Below, piece by piece: positions 34,152 to 43,237 of a DNA stretch of 64,000 bases. The DNA comes from Chloroflexota bacterium (GTDB lineage Bacteria; Chloroflexota; UBA11872). The translations under genes and the position numbers were made by a program. The stretch spans positions 124,001 through 188,000 of the forward strand of contig JAJECS010000027.1 in the NCBI GenBank assembly GCA_022821905.1, read 5' to 3'. Below the pieces are notes generated by a model, which did not search any database, was not told the DNA's origin, and worked only from the letters and a program-made list of their open reading frames with translations. Position 1 is the stretch's first letter. Each line of letters opens with the position of its first letter.

Positions 34152-35037
34152 GGTCCGGCCCCGATTCCCCAAGCCCGCGTGGCTCAAGGTACGCGCACCG
34201 ACCGGAGACCGTTACACCGGCCTGAAGCGGCTGATGCGCACGCAATCGCTGCACACCGTGTGCGAGGAGGCCCGCTGCCCCAACATCGGCGAGTGCTGGA
34301 ACGACGGCCACGCCACCTTCATGATTTTGGGCGACACCTGCACGCGCGCGTGCGGCTTCTGCGCCGTCACCTCGGGCCGGCCCGGCGCGCTCGATCCCCT
34401 CGAGCCGCTGCGCCTGGCGGCCGCGGTCGAGCGCATGGGGCTCGACTATTGCGTCATCACCTCCGTCAACCGCGACGACGTGGCCGACGGCGGGGCGGGC
34501 GTGTTTGCCGACTGCATTCGCGCCGTGCGCCGCGTGCGACCGTCATGCCAGGTCGAGGTGCTGATACCCGACTTCATGGGCAACTGGGATGCGCTGGCAA
34601 CGGTGATGGAGGCGCGCCCGGTCGTGCTAAATCACAACACCGAGACGGTGCCGCGCCTCTACGCCCGCGTGCGACCCAAGGCGCGCTACGAGCGCACGCT
34701 GGAGCTCATCCGCCGAGCGGCGGACATGGCGCCGGACGTGGCGACCAAGTCGGGCGTGATGGTCGGCCTGGGCGAGACCCGCGACGAGCTGCGCGCGACG
34801 CTTGCCGACCTTGTAGAGAACCGCTGCGAGCTGCTCACGGTGGGGCAATACCTTCAGCCGACGCGCAAGCACCTGCCGGTGCAGCGCTTCTATCACCCCG
34901 ACGAGTTCGTCGAAATCGCCGAGGAGGCCCGAGCGCTCGGGTTCATCCACGTGGAATCCGGACCCCTGGTGCGCAGCTCCTACCACGCCGGCCGGCAGGC
35001 CCTCGCCGCGTCCATGAACCGCGCGCGCCTGGGATGA
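34141..35037 (+). CDS. lipA: Lipoyl synthase LipA
   Basis: Radical SAM enzyme inserting two sulfurs into octanoyl-lysine, 298 residues. The auxiliary cluster has Cys41, Cys46, Cys52 (CEEARCPNIGEC), the SAM cluster Cys67, Cys71, Cys74 (CTRACGFC), and the conserved serine ligand in VRSSYHA near the C-terminus. Starts inside the lipB end (11-base overlap). The sacrificed auxiliary cluster needs repair by Nfu proteins in other bacteria; an NfuA-like gene is 7 kb upstream. Confidence 0.95.
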   Translation: MATEVRPRFPKPAWLKVRAPTGDRYTGLKRLMRTQSLHTVCEEARCPNIGECWNDGHATFMILGDTCTRACGFCAVTSGRPGALDPLEPLRLAAAVERMGLDYCVITSVNRDDVADGGAGVFADCIRAVRRVRPSCQVEVLIPDFMGNWDALATVMEARPVVLNHNTETVPRLYARVRPKARYERTLELIRRAADMAPDVATKSGVMVGLGETRDELRATLADLVENRCELLTVGQYLQPTRKHLPVQRFYHPDEFVEIAEEARALGFIHVESGPLVRSSYHAGRQALAASMNRARLG

Positions 35038-35192
35038 AGGGCCACACCCGGCGCGGCACGCTCGTCTCGCCGGTGGCGCCCCGTCCGACTTCAAACGCAA
35101 CAGACGGCACCTGGCCAACCCCGGCCGTTCAGCAGTCACTGAAGCACTCGTCGCCGGGCGTACTACCCTTGCGTAGTCTCTAGGCGGAGCGC

Positions 35193-37892
35193 ATGGCACA
35201 GCTAGACACCCACCGCGACGGCGCCCTGAATGGTGGTCGGGGGGCCGACGCGGTCGAAACGCGAGACTGGCTGGACGCGCTGCACGACGTGCGGCGGCTT
35301 TCCGGCAACGAGCGCGTGCGTGAGTTGCTGCGAGAGCTGCAAATCCACGCGCAGCGGGCCGGCGGCGTGCTGCCGGTCACCGCGCGCACCCCCTACGTCA
35401 ACTCCATTCCGCCCGAGCGTGAGCCGCCCTATCCCGGCGACGAGGCGCTCGAGTGGCAGATCCGCAGCATCATTCGCTGGAACGCGATGGCCATGGTCGT
35501 GGCCGCGAACCGCGAGGCGGACGGCATTGGCGGCCACATCTCCACCTACGCGTCGGCGGCGACGCTCTATGAAGTCGGCTTCAACCACTTCTTCCGCGGG
35601 CCGGATCACCCCGAGGGGCCGGACATCATCTATTTCCAGGGACACGCGACGCCCGGCATCTATGCGCGGGCGTACCTCGAGGGGCGCCTGACCGCCGAGC
35701 AAATCCACGACTTTCGGCGTGAGCTCATGCCCAGCGGCGGCGTTTCGTCCTACCCGCATCCCTGGCTGATGCCCGATTTCTGGCAGTTCCCCACGGTGTC
35801 CATGGGATTGGGCCCGCTGATGTCGATCTACCAGGCGCGGTTCATGCGCTACCTGGAGGATCGGGGGCTGAAGCAGCCCTCCGACCAGCGCGTGTGGGCG
35901 TTCGTGGGCGACGGCGAAGCCGACGCGCCGGAGACCATCGCGGCGATTTCGCTCGCCGGCCGCGAATACCTGGACAACCTGACCTGGGTGGTCAACTGCA
36001 ACCTGCAGCGCCTGGACGGCCCGGTCCGCGGCAACGGCAACATCGTGCAGGAGTTGGAAGGGCTGTTTCGCGGCGCCGGCTGGAACGTGATCAAGGTCCT
36101 CTGGGGCCGCGATTGGGACGAGCTGTTCGCCAACGATCACGACGGCCTGCTCACCCGCCGCGCGGGCCAAATCGTCGACGGCGAGTACCAGAAATACAGC
36201 GTGGCCGGCGGGGCCTACATCCGCGAGAACTTCTACGGGGTGGACGAGCGGCTGCTGGCCATGGTGGCCGACCGCAGCGACGACGAGCTGGTGCGCATGA
36301 ACCTTGGCGGACATGACGCGCGCAAGGTCTACGCGGCGTTCAACGCGGCGGTGCGCCATGAGGGCGCTCCGACGGTCGTGCTGGCGCGCACGATCAAGGG
36401 CTACGGGCTCGGCGAGGCCGGCGAAGGCCGCAACGTGACGCATCAGCAGAAGCAGCTGAACGAGGATGAACTGGTGAAGTTTCGGGATCGATTCAAGATC
36501 CCGATTTCCGATGAGGACCTCGGTCGCGCCCCGCTCTACCGGCCGGGGCCCGACAGCCGCGAAGTCCGCTATCTGACCGTCCGCCGCGAGCGGCTTGGTG
36601 GATTCATGCCGATGCGCAAGGCGGAGAAGAGCCAGATATCGACCCCGCCCGCAGACGTCTTTGCCGAGTTCGAGGCCGGAAGCGAGCGCCCCGCCTCCAC
36701 GACCATGGCGTTCGTGCGCATGCTGTCCAAGCTGCTGCGCGAGCCGAATCTGGGTCCCCGCGTCGTTCCCATCGTCCCCGACGAGGCTCGAACCTTCGGC
36801 ATGGAGGCGCTCTTCCGCCAGGTCGGCATCTACTCGGCCGTGGGGCAGCTCTACGAGCCGGTCGATTCGGCATCGCTCCTCTACTACAAGGAGGCCACCG
36901 ACGGACAGATCCTGGAGGAGGGGATCGCCGAGGCCGGGGCGATGAGCTCGTTCATTGCCGCCGGGACTTCCCACGCCACCTATGGCGTCGCCACGCTGCC
37001 GTTCTTCATCTACTACTCGATGTTCGGCTTCCAGCGCGTCGGCGACCTCGTCTGGGCCGCGGCCGACGCGCGGACGCGTGGTTTCCTCCTGGGCGCCACC
37101 GCGGGCCGGACGACGCTGGCGGGCGAGGGCCTGCAGCTCCAGGACGGCCACAGCCACCTGTTGTTCTCGGTCGTGCCGACTTGCCTGGCCTACGACCCCG
37201 CGTTCGCCTATGAAATCGCGGTGATCATTCGCGAGGGCATCCGCCGCATGCACGAGCAGGATGAGGACGTGTTCTACTACCTCACCCTCGGCAATGAGGC
37301 GTATCCGCACCCGCAGCTGCCGGCGGACGACGGCGTGCGCGAAGGCATCCTCAAGGGCATGTACCTCTTGCGCCCCGCCGATGCGGCGCCCGGCCAGCCG
37401 CGCGCCACGCTGCTGGGAAGCGGCGCGATCCTCAACGAGGTCCTCGAAGCGCAGGAGATGCTGGCGGCCAACTACGGTGTGGCGGCCGACGTGTGGTCGG
37501 TGACGAGCTATACCGAGCTTCGTCGCGAGGCGCTGGACGCGGATCGGTGGAACATGCTGCATCCGGACCGGACGCCGCGCACGTCATATGTGGCGACCTG
37601 CCTGGCGGATGCGCCCGAGGTGGTCGTGGCCGCGACCGACTACATGAAGTCGCTGCCCGATCTCATCGCCAAGTGGATTCCTGGGCGGCTGGTGGCGCTG
37701 GGCACCGACGGATTCGGGCGCAGCGATACGCGTGCGGCCCTGCGCGACTTCTTCGAGGTCGATGCGCGATTCGTGACCCTGGCGACGCTGCACGCCTTGG
37801 CGCAGGAGGCCCGGATTGACGCCGAGTTGGTCTCCGAGGCGATGGAAGATATGAATATCAACGCCGAGAAACCGAATCCGCGGCTGAGCTGA
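35193..37892 (+). CDS. aceE: Pyruvate dehydrogenase E1 component, homodimeric type
   Basis: Thiamine-diphosphate enzyme of 899 residues (E. coli AceE is 887) that decarboxylates pyruvate and acetylates the E2 lipoyl group. Seen: GHISTYASAATLYEVGFNHF, the TPP motif running from GDGEADAPE to VVNCNLQRLDGP (about residues 236-273), TIKGYGLGEAGEGRNVTHQQK (active-site loop) and the C-terminal domain with DGFGRSDTRAALRDFFEVD. GGCGGAG lies just upstream of ATG 35193. A 155-base gap after lipA holds no other gene. Followed directly by E2 and E3. Confidence 0.95.
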   Translation: MAQLDTHRDGALNGGRGADAVETRDWLDALHDVRRLSGNERVRELLRELQIHAQRAGGVLPVTARTPYVNSIPPEREPPYPGDEALEWQIRSIIRWNAMAMVVAANREADGIGGHISTYASAATLYEVGFNHFFRGPDHPEGPDIIYFQGHATPGIYARAYLEGRLTAEQIHDFRRELMPSGGVSSYPHPWLMPDFWQFPTVSMGLGPLMSIYQARFMRYLEDRGLKQPSDQRVWAFVGDGEADAPETIAAISLAGREYLDNLTWVVNCNLQRLDGPVRGNGNIVQELEGLFRGAGWNVIKVLWGRDWDELFANDHDGLLTRRAGQIVDGEYQKYSVAGGAYIRENFYGVDERLLAMVADRSDDELVRMNLGGHDARKVYAAFNAAVRHEGAPTVVLARTIKGYGLGEAGEGRNVTHQQKQLNEDELVKFRDRFKIPISDEDLGRAPLYRPGPDSREVRYLTVRRERLGGFMPMRKAEKSQISTPPADVFAEFEAGSERPASTTMAFVRMLSKLLREPNLGPRVVPIVPDEARTFGMEALFRQVGIYSAVGQLYEPVDSASLLYYKEATDGQILEEGIAEAGAMSSFIAAGTSHATYGVATLPFFIYYSMFGFQRVGDLVWAAADARTRGFLLGATAGRTTLAGEGLQLQDGHSHLLFSVVPTCLAYDPAFAYEIAVIIREGIRRMHEQDEDVFYYLTLGNEAYPHPQLPADDGVREGILKGMYLLRPADAAPGQPRATLLGSGAILNEVLEAQEMLAANYGVAADVWSVTSYTELRREALDADRWNMLHPDRTPRTSYVATCLADAPEVVVAATDYMKSLPDLIAKWIPGRLVALGTDGFGRSDTRAALRDFFEVDARFVTLATLHALAQEARIDAELVSEAMEDMNINAEKPNPRLS

Positions 37893-37935
37893 TGCGAGCG
37901 ACAGACTGGGGTGTGGGCGACGTGCGGCGCCTGCC

Positions 37936-39234
37936 ATGAGCATCGACCTGCGCCTGCCCGACCTGGGCGAGGGGATCGAGTCCGCGGACGTGCTCAGCGT
38001 GCTCGTGAGCGTGGGCCAGGCCGTGGACGCCGGCGACTCGGTAATCGAAATCGAGAGCGAGAAGGCGACCCTGGAGGTGCCCACGGACGCCGCCGGCACG
38101 GTCACGGGAATCCACGTCAAGTCCGGCGACACCATTGCGGTGGGCCAGTCCGTGCTCACGCTGGAATCTGACGGCGCGGAGGCGCCGCCTCAGGTCGATG
38201 AGTCGCCAGGGCCAACCTCCGACGGTGTGCCGGCCGACATCGAGGCTGCGCCGCAGCGGGCAACGGTCGAACCCGAGCCGGCAACCGATGGCCCGGACGT
38301 CCACGTGGCGCCGCCCTTCGCCGACGCCGACATCGATGCCGGCGGCCGGCCGGTTGCCGCCGCGCCGTCGGTGCGGACCTTCGCGCGGGAAATCGGCGTG
38401 GACGTACGCCAGGTCGCGGGCTCAGGCCCCGCCGGACGCATCTCCATGGATGACGTCAAGGCGCATGCGCGTCGCCGTCCCTCCGCGCCCGAGCCGGACG
38501 CCGCGACCCCGCTGCCCGACTTTGCCCAATGGGGACCCGTCGAGCGCGTGCGTCTGAGCCGCCTGCGGCGGACGCTGGCCGAAAATTTGACCCGGTCGTG
38601 GACCACGATTCCCCACGTCACGCTGTTCCAAGAGGCCGACGTGACCGACCTCGAGGCCCTGCGCGCCGAGTACAAGGCGCGCGCGCAAGCTCGGGGCGCC
38701 AAGCTGACGATCACGGCATTCGTGCTGCCGGTGGTTGCGGCGGCGCTGAAGGCGCATCCCGAGCTCAATGCCAGCCTGGATTTCACCGCCGGCGAGATTG
38801 TGCGGAAGGGCTACTACCACCTGGGCGTGGCGGCAGACACGGAGCGAGGGTTGATCGTTCCGGTGGTCCGCGACGTGGATACGAAAGGCGTGATCGACAT
38901 CGCGGTTGAGTTGACCGATATTGCCGAGCGGGCCCGGGCCGGCAAGCTCACGCCCGACGAGATGCAGGGCGCGACGTTCACCATCACCAACCTCGGCGGG
39001 CTGGGGACCGGATTCTTCACCCCGATCGTGAATCCGCCCGAGGTGGGCATCCTGGGCGTCGGTCGTGCCGTCCCACGCTCGGTGCTCCACGACGACGCCA
39101 TGCAAACCCGGCTCATGCTGCCGCTCTCGCTGTCCTTCGATCATCGAGCGCTCGACGGCGCCGACGGCGCGCGCTTCCTGTCCTGGATTGTCGATGCGCT
39201 CCAGCGGCCGACGATGCTGGCGATGGAGTCGTAG
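37936..39234 (+). CDS. Dihydrolipoamide acetyltransferase (PDH E2)
   Basis: 432 residues: one lipoyl domain (1-78) with the lipoyl Lys43 in ESEKATLEVP, an acidic Pro/Ala linker, the peripheral-subunit-binding domain (about 142-178, APSVRTFAREIGVDVRQVAGSG) and the catalytic core with SFDHRALDGADGARFL (His-x3-Asp-Gly). It moves the acetyl group to CoA and forms the complex core. A single lipoyl domain contrasts with three in E. coli AceF. Between aceE (43-base gap) and E3 (6-base gap). Confidence 0.93.
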   Translation: MSIDLRLPDLGEGIESADVLSVLVSVGQAVDAGDSVIEIESEKATLEVPTDAAGTVTGIHVKSGDTIAVGQSVLTLESDGAEAPPQVDESPGPTSDGVPADIEAAPQRATVEPEPATDGPDVHVAPPFADADIDAGGRPVAAAPSVRTFAREIGVDVRQVAGSGPAGRISMDDVKAHARRRPSAPEPDAATPLPDFAQWGPVERVRLSRLRRTLAENLTRSWTTIPHVTLFQEADVTDLEALRAEYKARAQARGAKLTITAFVLPVVAAALKAHPELNASLDFTAGEIVRKGYYHLGVAADTERGLIVPVVRDVDTKGVIDIAVELTDIAERARAGKLTPDEMQGATFTITNLGGLGTGFFTPIVNPPEVGILGVGRAVPRSVLHDDAMQTRLMLPLSLSFDHRALDGADGARFLSWIVDALQRPTMLAMES

Positions 39235-39240
39235 GGCGCC

Positions 39241-40668
39241 GTGACCGGCTCAGACGGTCGGCGGCAGGTCGTCGTGATCGGCGCCGGACCCGGCGGCTAT
39301 CCCGCGGCGTTCCGCGCGGCCAAGCTGGGCTTCGGCGTGACGCTGATCGACCCGGAAGCGCTTCCCGGCGGTGTGTGCCTCTATCGCGGTTGCATCCCGT
39401 CCAAGGCACTGCTGCACGCGGCGGAGGTGATGCGGGCGGCGAGCGAGGCGGATGCCATGGGGCTGACGTTCGGCGCGCCGCGCGTGGACCTGGACCGCCT
39501 GCGCGCGTGGAAGGACGAGGTGGTGGTCAAGCAGACGCGCGGCCTCGCCAGCCTTACGCGAGCCCGTCGCGTGAGCCATGTGCAGGGAAGGGCTCGGTTC
39601 AGGGACGCCCACTCGCTGGAAGTGGCGGGGGATCAGCCGCAAGTGATCGAGTTCGACGCGGCCATCGTCGCCACGGGCTCGTCGCCCGCGGCGCCCGAGA
39701 GCCTTCGCAGCGACTCGCCGCTGGTCATGGACTCGACCGCCGCGCTGGCCGTCGACGAGGTTCCGGCCACGCTGCTGGTGGTCGGCGGCGGCTACATCGG
39801 GCTCGAGTTGGGATCGGTCTACGCGGCGCTCGGCTCCCGGGTGACGCTGGTCGAGATGACGCCGGGGCTATTGCCGGGGGTCGACCGGGCACTGGTGAAG
39901 CCACTGGCGGCGCGCATGGACGCCCTGCTGCACGAGGTCTTGCTGGACACGCGGGTGGCAGCCCTCCACGCGACCTCGGATCGGGTCGAGGTGGAGCTGA
40001 GCGGGCCGTCGGTGGAGCAGACGCGGCGCGTGTTCGATCGCGTGCTGGTGGCGGTGGGACGGACGCCCAACAGCGGCGACCTGGGCCTGGAGCACACCGC
40101 CGTGCAGGTGGATGCCACGGGATTCATCCAGACCGATGCGCAGCAACGGACGGCTGAGCCGACGATCCTCGCCGTCGGCGATGTGGCGGGCGAGCCGATG
40201 CTGGCGCACAAGGCGACCCACGAGGGTCACGTGGCTGCGGAGGCGATCGCTGGCAAGGCCTCGGCGTTCGACGCGCGGGCGATTCCCGCCGTGGTATTCA
40301 CCGATCCGGAGATCGCCTGGTGCGGTCTCACCGAAGACGAGGCCGTCGCGCGCGGCCTAGAAGTGGAAGTCAGCCGCTTTCCGTGGATGGCCTCGGGACG
40401 CGCGGCCATGCTTGGCGGCGCCGAGGGGCTGACGCAGCTCATCGTCGAGCCCCGCACGCGGCTGGTGCTCGGCGCCGGGATCGTCGGACGGGGCGCCGGC
40501 GACCTGATCGGCGAGTGTGTCCAGGCCATCGAGATGGGCGCGACGGCGGATGATCTGGCCCTCAGCGTCCACCCGCACCCGACGCTCTCCGAAACCATCA
40601 TGGAAGCCGCCGCGCTGCTGGGCGACGACAGCCCGCACTTCATGGCGCGGCACCGCACTGCTCGATAG
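39241..40668 (+). CDS. lpdA: Dihydrolipoyl dehydrogenase (E3)
   Basis: FAD disulfide oxidoreductase of 475 residues, GTG start. FAD fold VVVIGAGPGGYPAAFRAAKLG, redox disulfide Cys46/Cys51 (GGVCLYRGCIPSKAL), NAD fold LLVVGGGYIGLELGSVYAALG and the C-terminal active-site HPHPTLSETIMEA. It reoxidises lipoamide in the PDH complex encoded just upstream. Full length and without anomalies. Confidence 0.95.
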   Translation: MTGSDGRRQVVVIGAGPGGYPAAFRAAKLGFGVTLIDPEALPGGVCLYRGCIPSKALLHAAEVMRAASEADAMGLTFGAPRVDLDRLRAWKDEVVVKQTRGLASLTRARRVSHVQGRARFRDAHSLEVAGDQPQVIEFDAAIVATGSSPAAPESLRSDSPLVMDSTAALAVDEVPATLLVVGGGYIGLELGSVYAALGSRVTLVEMTPGLLPGVDRALVKPLAARMDALLHEVLLDTRVAALHATSDRVEVELSGPSVEQTRRVFDRVLVAVGRTPNSGDLGLEHTAVQVDATGFIQTDAQQRTAEPTILAVGDVAGEPMLAHKATHEGHVAAEAIAGKASAFDARAIPAVVFTDPEIAWCGLTEDEAVARGLEVEVSRFPWMASGRAAMLGGAEGLTQLIVEPRTRLVLGAGIVGRGAGDLIGECVQAIEMGATADDLALSVHPHPTLSETIMEAAALLGDDSPHFMARHRTAR

Positions 40669-40683
40669 GCGCCGGATCGTCCG

Positions 40684-41502
40684 ATGACGACCAGAATCGT
40701 CTGCTGGAACATCGCTCGCCGCGTCGCGCCCTGGTACTCCCTGCTCGATATGGACGCGGACGTGGCGCTCTTGCAGGAGGCCGCGGAGCCGCCGCCGGAA
40801 GTCGTGGCGCGCGTCGAGATCGACCCGGCGCCTTGGGACGTTTCCGGAGGCAATTGGAAATGGCGAACCGCGGTGGTCAGACTCTCCGATCGCGTCCGCG
40901 TCGATTGGATCACGTCGGCGTCACTGACAGATGCGGAGCGGGGCGAGTTCGCGGCCAGCTGGCCCGGCACGCTGACCGCCGCGACGGTGACGCCGCCCAA
41001 GAGTGAGCCGTTCGTAGTGGTTTCGATGTACGCCTGGTGGGAGAATCCCCACGCTTCGGTCGGCAACTGGATCTACTCGGACGCCACGGCGCACCGCGTC
41101 ATCTCTGACCTTTCCGGCCTGATCGCCGGGGAGCGCAGTGATCGAATTCTCGCGGCGGGTGATCTGAACAGCTTCCACGGCTATCACCCAGATGGCGACG
41201 CCTACTGGGCAGCCCGCTACCAAACGGTGTTCACGCGCATGGACGCGTTGGGGCTGCCCCTTGTCGGACCGCAAGCGCCGCATGGCCGGCAGGCCGACCC
41301 GTGGCCGGATGAGTTGCCGAAGGACAGCAAGAACGTGCCCACGTTTCACTCGAATCGTCAGACGCCGGCGACTGCCACGCGTCAACTGGACTACGTCTTC
41401 GCTTCGCGGGACCTGGCAGAGTCCGTGCGCGTACGGGCGCTGAACGAGCCGGAGCAGTGGGGACCGAGCGACCACTGCCGGCTGGAAATCCAGATCGAAT
41501 AG
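40684..41502 (+). CDS. Endonuclease/exonuclease/phosphatase family protein
   Basis: 272-residue protein with the EEP (DNase I-like) fold: RIVCWNIARRVAPW (Asn), VALLQEAAEPP (metal Glu), AAGDLNSFHGY (Asp/Asn) and the terminal GPSDHCRLEIQ (Asp-His). It could be a nuclease, phosphodiesterase or sphingomyelinase-like enzyme; no signal peptide, so intracellular. It starts 15 bases after E3 and may be co-transcribed, though no functional link to PDH is apparent. Confidence 0.82.
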   Translation: MTTRIVCWNIARRVAPWYSLLDMDADVALLQEAAEPPPEVVARVEIDPAPWDVSGGNWKWRTAVVRLSDRVRVDWITSASLTDAERGEFAASWPGTLTAATVTPPKSEPFVVVSMYAWWENPHASVGNWIYSDATAHRVISDLSGLIAGERSDRILAAGDLNSFHGYHPDGDAYWAARYQTVFTRMDALGLPLVGPQAPHGRQADPWPDELPKDSKNVPTFHSNRQTPATATRQLDYVFASRDLAESVRVRALNEPEQWGPSDHCRLEIQIE

Positions 41503-41539
41503 GGGTGGTCTGAATCAGTCGATGGACGCTTGCCCCTAT

Positions 41540-41577
41540 CCGTTCGCCCTGAGCCTGTCGAAGGGTTCATCGAACGG
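41540..41577. repeat. Dispersed intergenic repeat, family B
   Basis: Nearly the same 38 bases as 13821-13858 (CCGTTCGCCCTGAGC...CGAACGG), between two convergent genes. Outer flanks CCCCTAT/ATTGGGG extend the inverted repeat. Confidence 0.75.
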
Positions 41578-41623
41578 ATTGGGGCTCGTTCATGCCGTGG
41601 GGCCTTGGTCGCTCTGAGGTTTC

Positions 41624-42520
41624 TCAGGCATCGTTGCCAGCCAACTCCCCCAGCTCAGCTAGATAGGCGCGGACGGCGTCGCGCCAGTTGCGCAGCGGTC
41701 GCCCGCGCACGGCGACCATTCGGTCGGTGGCCAGCACGGAATACGGCGGACGCCTGGCCGGCGTGGGGTATTCGGATGTTGGGACCGGTGTCAGCGAAGG
41801 TTCGAGGCCGGCGGCGGCGAAGATTTCCCGGGCGAAGTCGAACCAGGTGCAGGAGCCGTCATTGACGACGTGGAACGTTCCCTCGGCCTCGGCCTGGATC
41901 AGGTCAACGATTCCCCCGGCCACATCCCGCGCAAAGGATGGCGTGCAGTGCTGGTCGTTGACGACACGGAGATCGCGGCCCTCCCGCGCCAGCCGCAACA
42001 TGGTGCGGACGAAATTCCCGCCCTTGACCGCCGAGCCTCGGGAGCCGTAGAGGCCACAGGTGCGCACGATCAGGTGCCGGACGCCCGTGCCGCGAACCAG
42101 GTGCTCACCGGCCAGCTTGGATGCGCCGTAGACGCTCACGGGCGCCGGCAGTGCGGCCTCGGATAGCGGCTCTCGCGCCGACTGGCCGCCGAACACGTAG
42201 TCGGTGCTCACGTGGACCAGCGTCGCGTCGGCCGAGGCGCAGGCCCGTGCCAGGTTCAAGGGGCCGGCGGCGTTGACTCGAAACGCGCGCGCAAACTCCG
42301 TCTCGGCCATGTCCACGTGGTTGTACGCGGCGGTGTTGATTACCACCGCCGGCGCGTGATCCGCGAACGCGCGGTCAACCGCCGCGGCGTCGGTGACGTC
42401 GAGTTGGGCGCGAGGCAGCGCGACCGTGGCCTCGGCTGGGAGCAGTTGCGCCAGGTAGCTCGCCAACTGCCCACCGCCGCCGGTGACAAGAACCAGGCCG
42501 GCGACGCGGTCGCCGCTCAT
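41624..42520 (-). CDS. dTDP-4-dehydrorhamnose reductase family protein (RmlD-like)
   Basis: NAD(P)-dependent extended SDR of 298 residues. Cofactor motif VTGGGGQLASYL, INTAAYNHVDMAE (typical RmlD), STDYVFGG and the catalytic VYGASKLAGE. It reduces dTDP-4-keto-6-deoxyhexose to dTDP-rhamnose in the classical pathway; rmlABC are not in the window, so a related nucleotide-sugar reductase cannot be excluded. Followed on the same strand's upstream side by the DUF1761 gene (15 bases). Confidence 0.85.
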   Translation of the reverse strand: MSGDRVAGLVLVTGGGGQLASYLAQLLPAEATVALPRAQLDVTDAAAVDRAFADHAPAVVINTAAYNHVDMAETEFARAFRVNAAGPLNLARACASADATLVHVSTDYVFGGQSAREPLSEAALPAPVSVYGASKLAGEHLVRGTGVRHLIVRTCGLYGSRGSAVKGGNFVRTMLRLAREGRDLRVVNDQHCTPSFARDVAGGIVDLIQAEAEGTFHVVNDGSCTWFDFAREIFAAAGLEPSLTPVPTSEYPTPARRPPYSVLATDRMVAVRGRPLRNWRDAVRAYLAELGELAGNDA

Positions 42521-42535
42521 GGGGCTAGGCGCCCC

Positions 42536-42949
42536 CTAGCTCCACACGCTCAGGATGCCGCCCATGATCGGCAGCGTCACCACGTGGTAGCCCACATTGA
42601 TTAGATAGAGATTCCGGGGCCGGTTCTCGTAGACGTAGGACGAGGCAAAGGCGGTGGCCACCAGCCCAATTGCACCCCAGATGCCGATCACGAATCCCTC
42701 GCCGAAGCCCTCCGCCCCGGTGAAAGCCACGATCTGCGCCAGCAGATACGAGGTCACGAGCGCGCCGACGTTGCTCACGACCAGCGCCCGCACCATGTTT
42801 CCCTCGGCCTCGATCTGCTCCTGCGTCTTGCCGATGAGCCCCATCCAGGCCTTGCCGAATACCCGCAGCGAATACCAGTTGAATCCGACCGCAATGGGCA
42901 CCAGGGCCGCGACGATCATGGCCGCATAGTTGATCTCAGCCGTCCACAC
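42536..42949 (-). CDS. DUF1761 family membrane protein
   Basis: Small membrane protein of 137 residues with four hydrophobic segments. The NYAAMIVAALVPIAVGFNWYSLRVFGKAWM start is the typical DUF1761 motif. GTG 42949 has GGGG at good spacing; a longer frame begins at 42994 with a basic, unsimilar extension. Function unknown in the family; possibly co-transcribed with the rmlD-like gene. Confidence 0.78.
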   Translation of the reverse strand: MWTAEINYAAMIVAALVPIAVGFNWYSLRVFGKAWMGLIGKTQEQIEAEGNMVRALVVSNVGALVTSYLLAQIVAFTGAEGFGEGFVIGIWGAIGLVATAFASSYVYENRPRNLYLINVGYHVVTLPIMGGILSVWS

Positions 42950-43237
42950 AGGAGTCCCCGATCTTTTTCTGGCCGCGGGCTGCGACCGTGCCAAACGCGC
43001 CTGCCGGTGTCAACGCACACGCCTCGATCAGGGTGAGTTATCGCACCGCCGCGCGACGGTAACGGACCGCGCGCGCCATAGAATGGGAAAGGGACGCATC
43101 GAGGCGGCCGTGGCGAACGAGGGTGTTGCCAACCATGCTTGAAGCCCGCGCAATGAAATTCTCTCTAGAATTCGGCAACCGGCACGGCCTCGTTCACGTA
43201 TCAATGGTCGAGAGAGCTTGTCGCATAGGAGTTTGGT
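42950..43237. other. 288-base divergent gap before the Moco oxidoreductase
   Basis: No gene supported. On the plus strand TTGAAG (43139-43144) precedes AT-richer sequence with TCTAGAAT about 19 bases later, a weak promoter candidate for the gene at 43238, which has AGGAG at 43227-43231. The other half would serve the DUF1761/rmlD-like pair. Confidence 0.35.

Noticed and set aside
35202..37562. Long open frame of 786 codons on the minus strand opposite aceE
   Set aside because: Full-length antisense of a textbook aceE gene; His/Arg/Val-rich translation with no domain, as expected for high-GC antisense frames.
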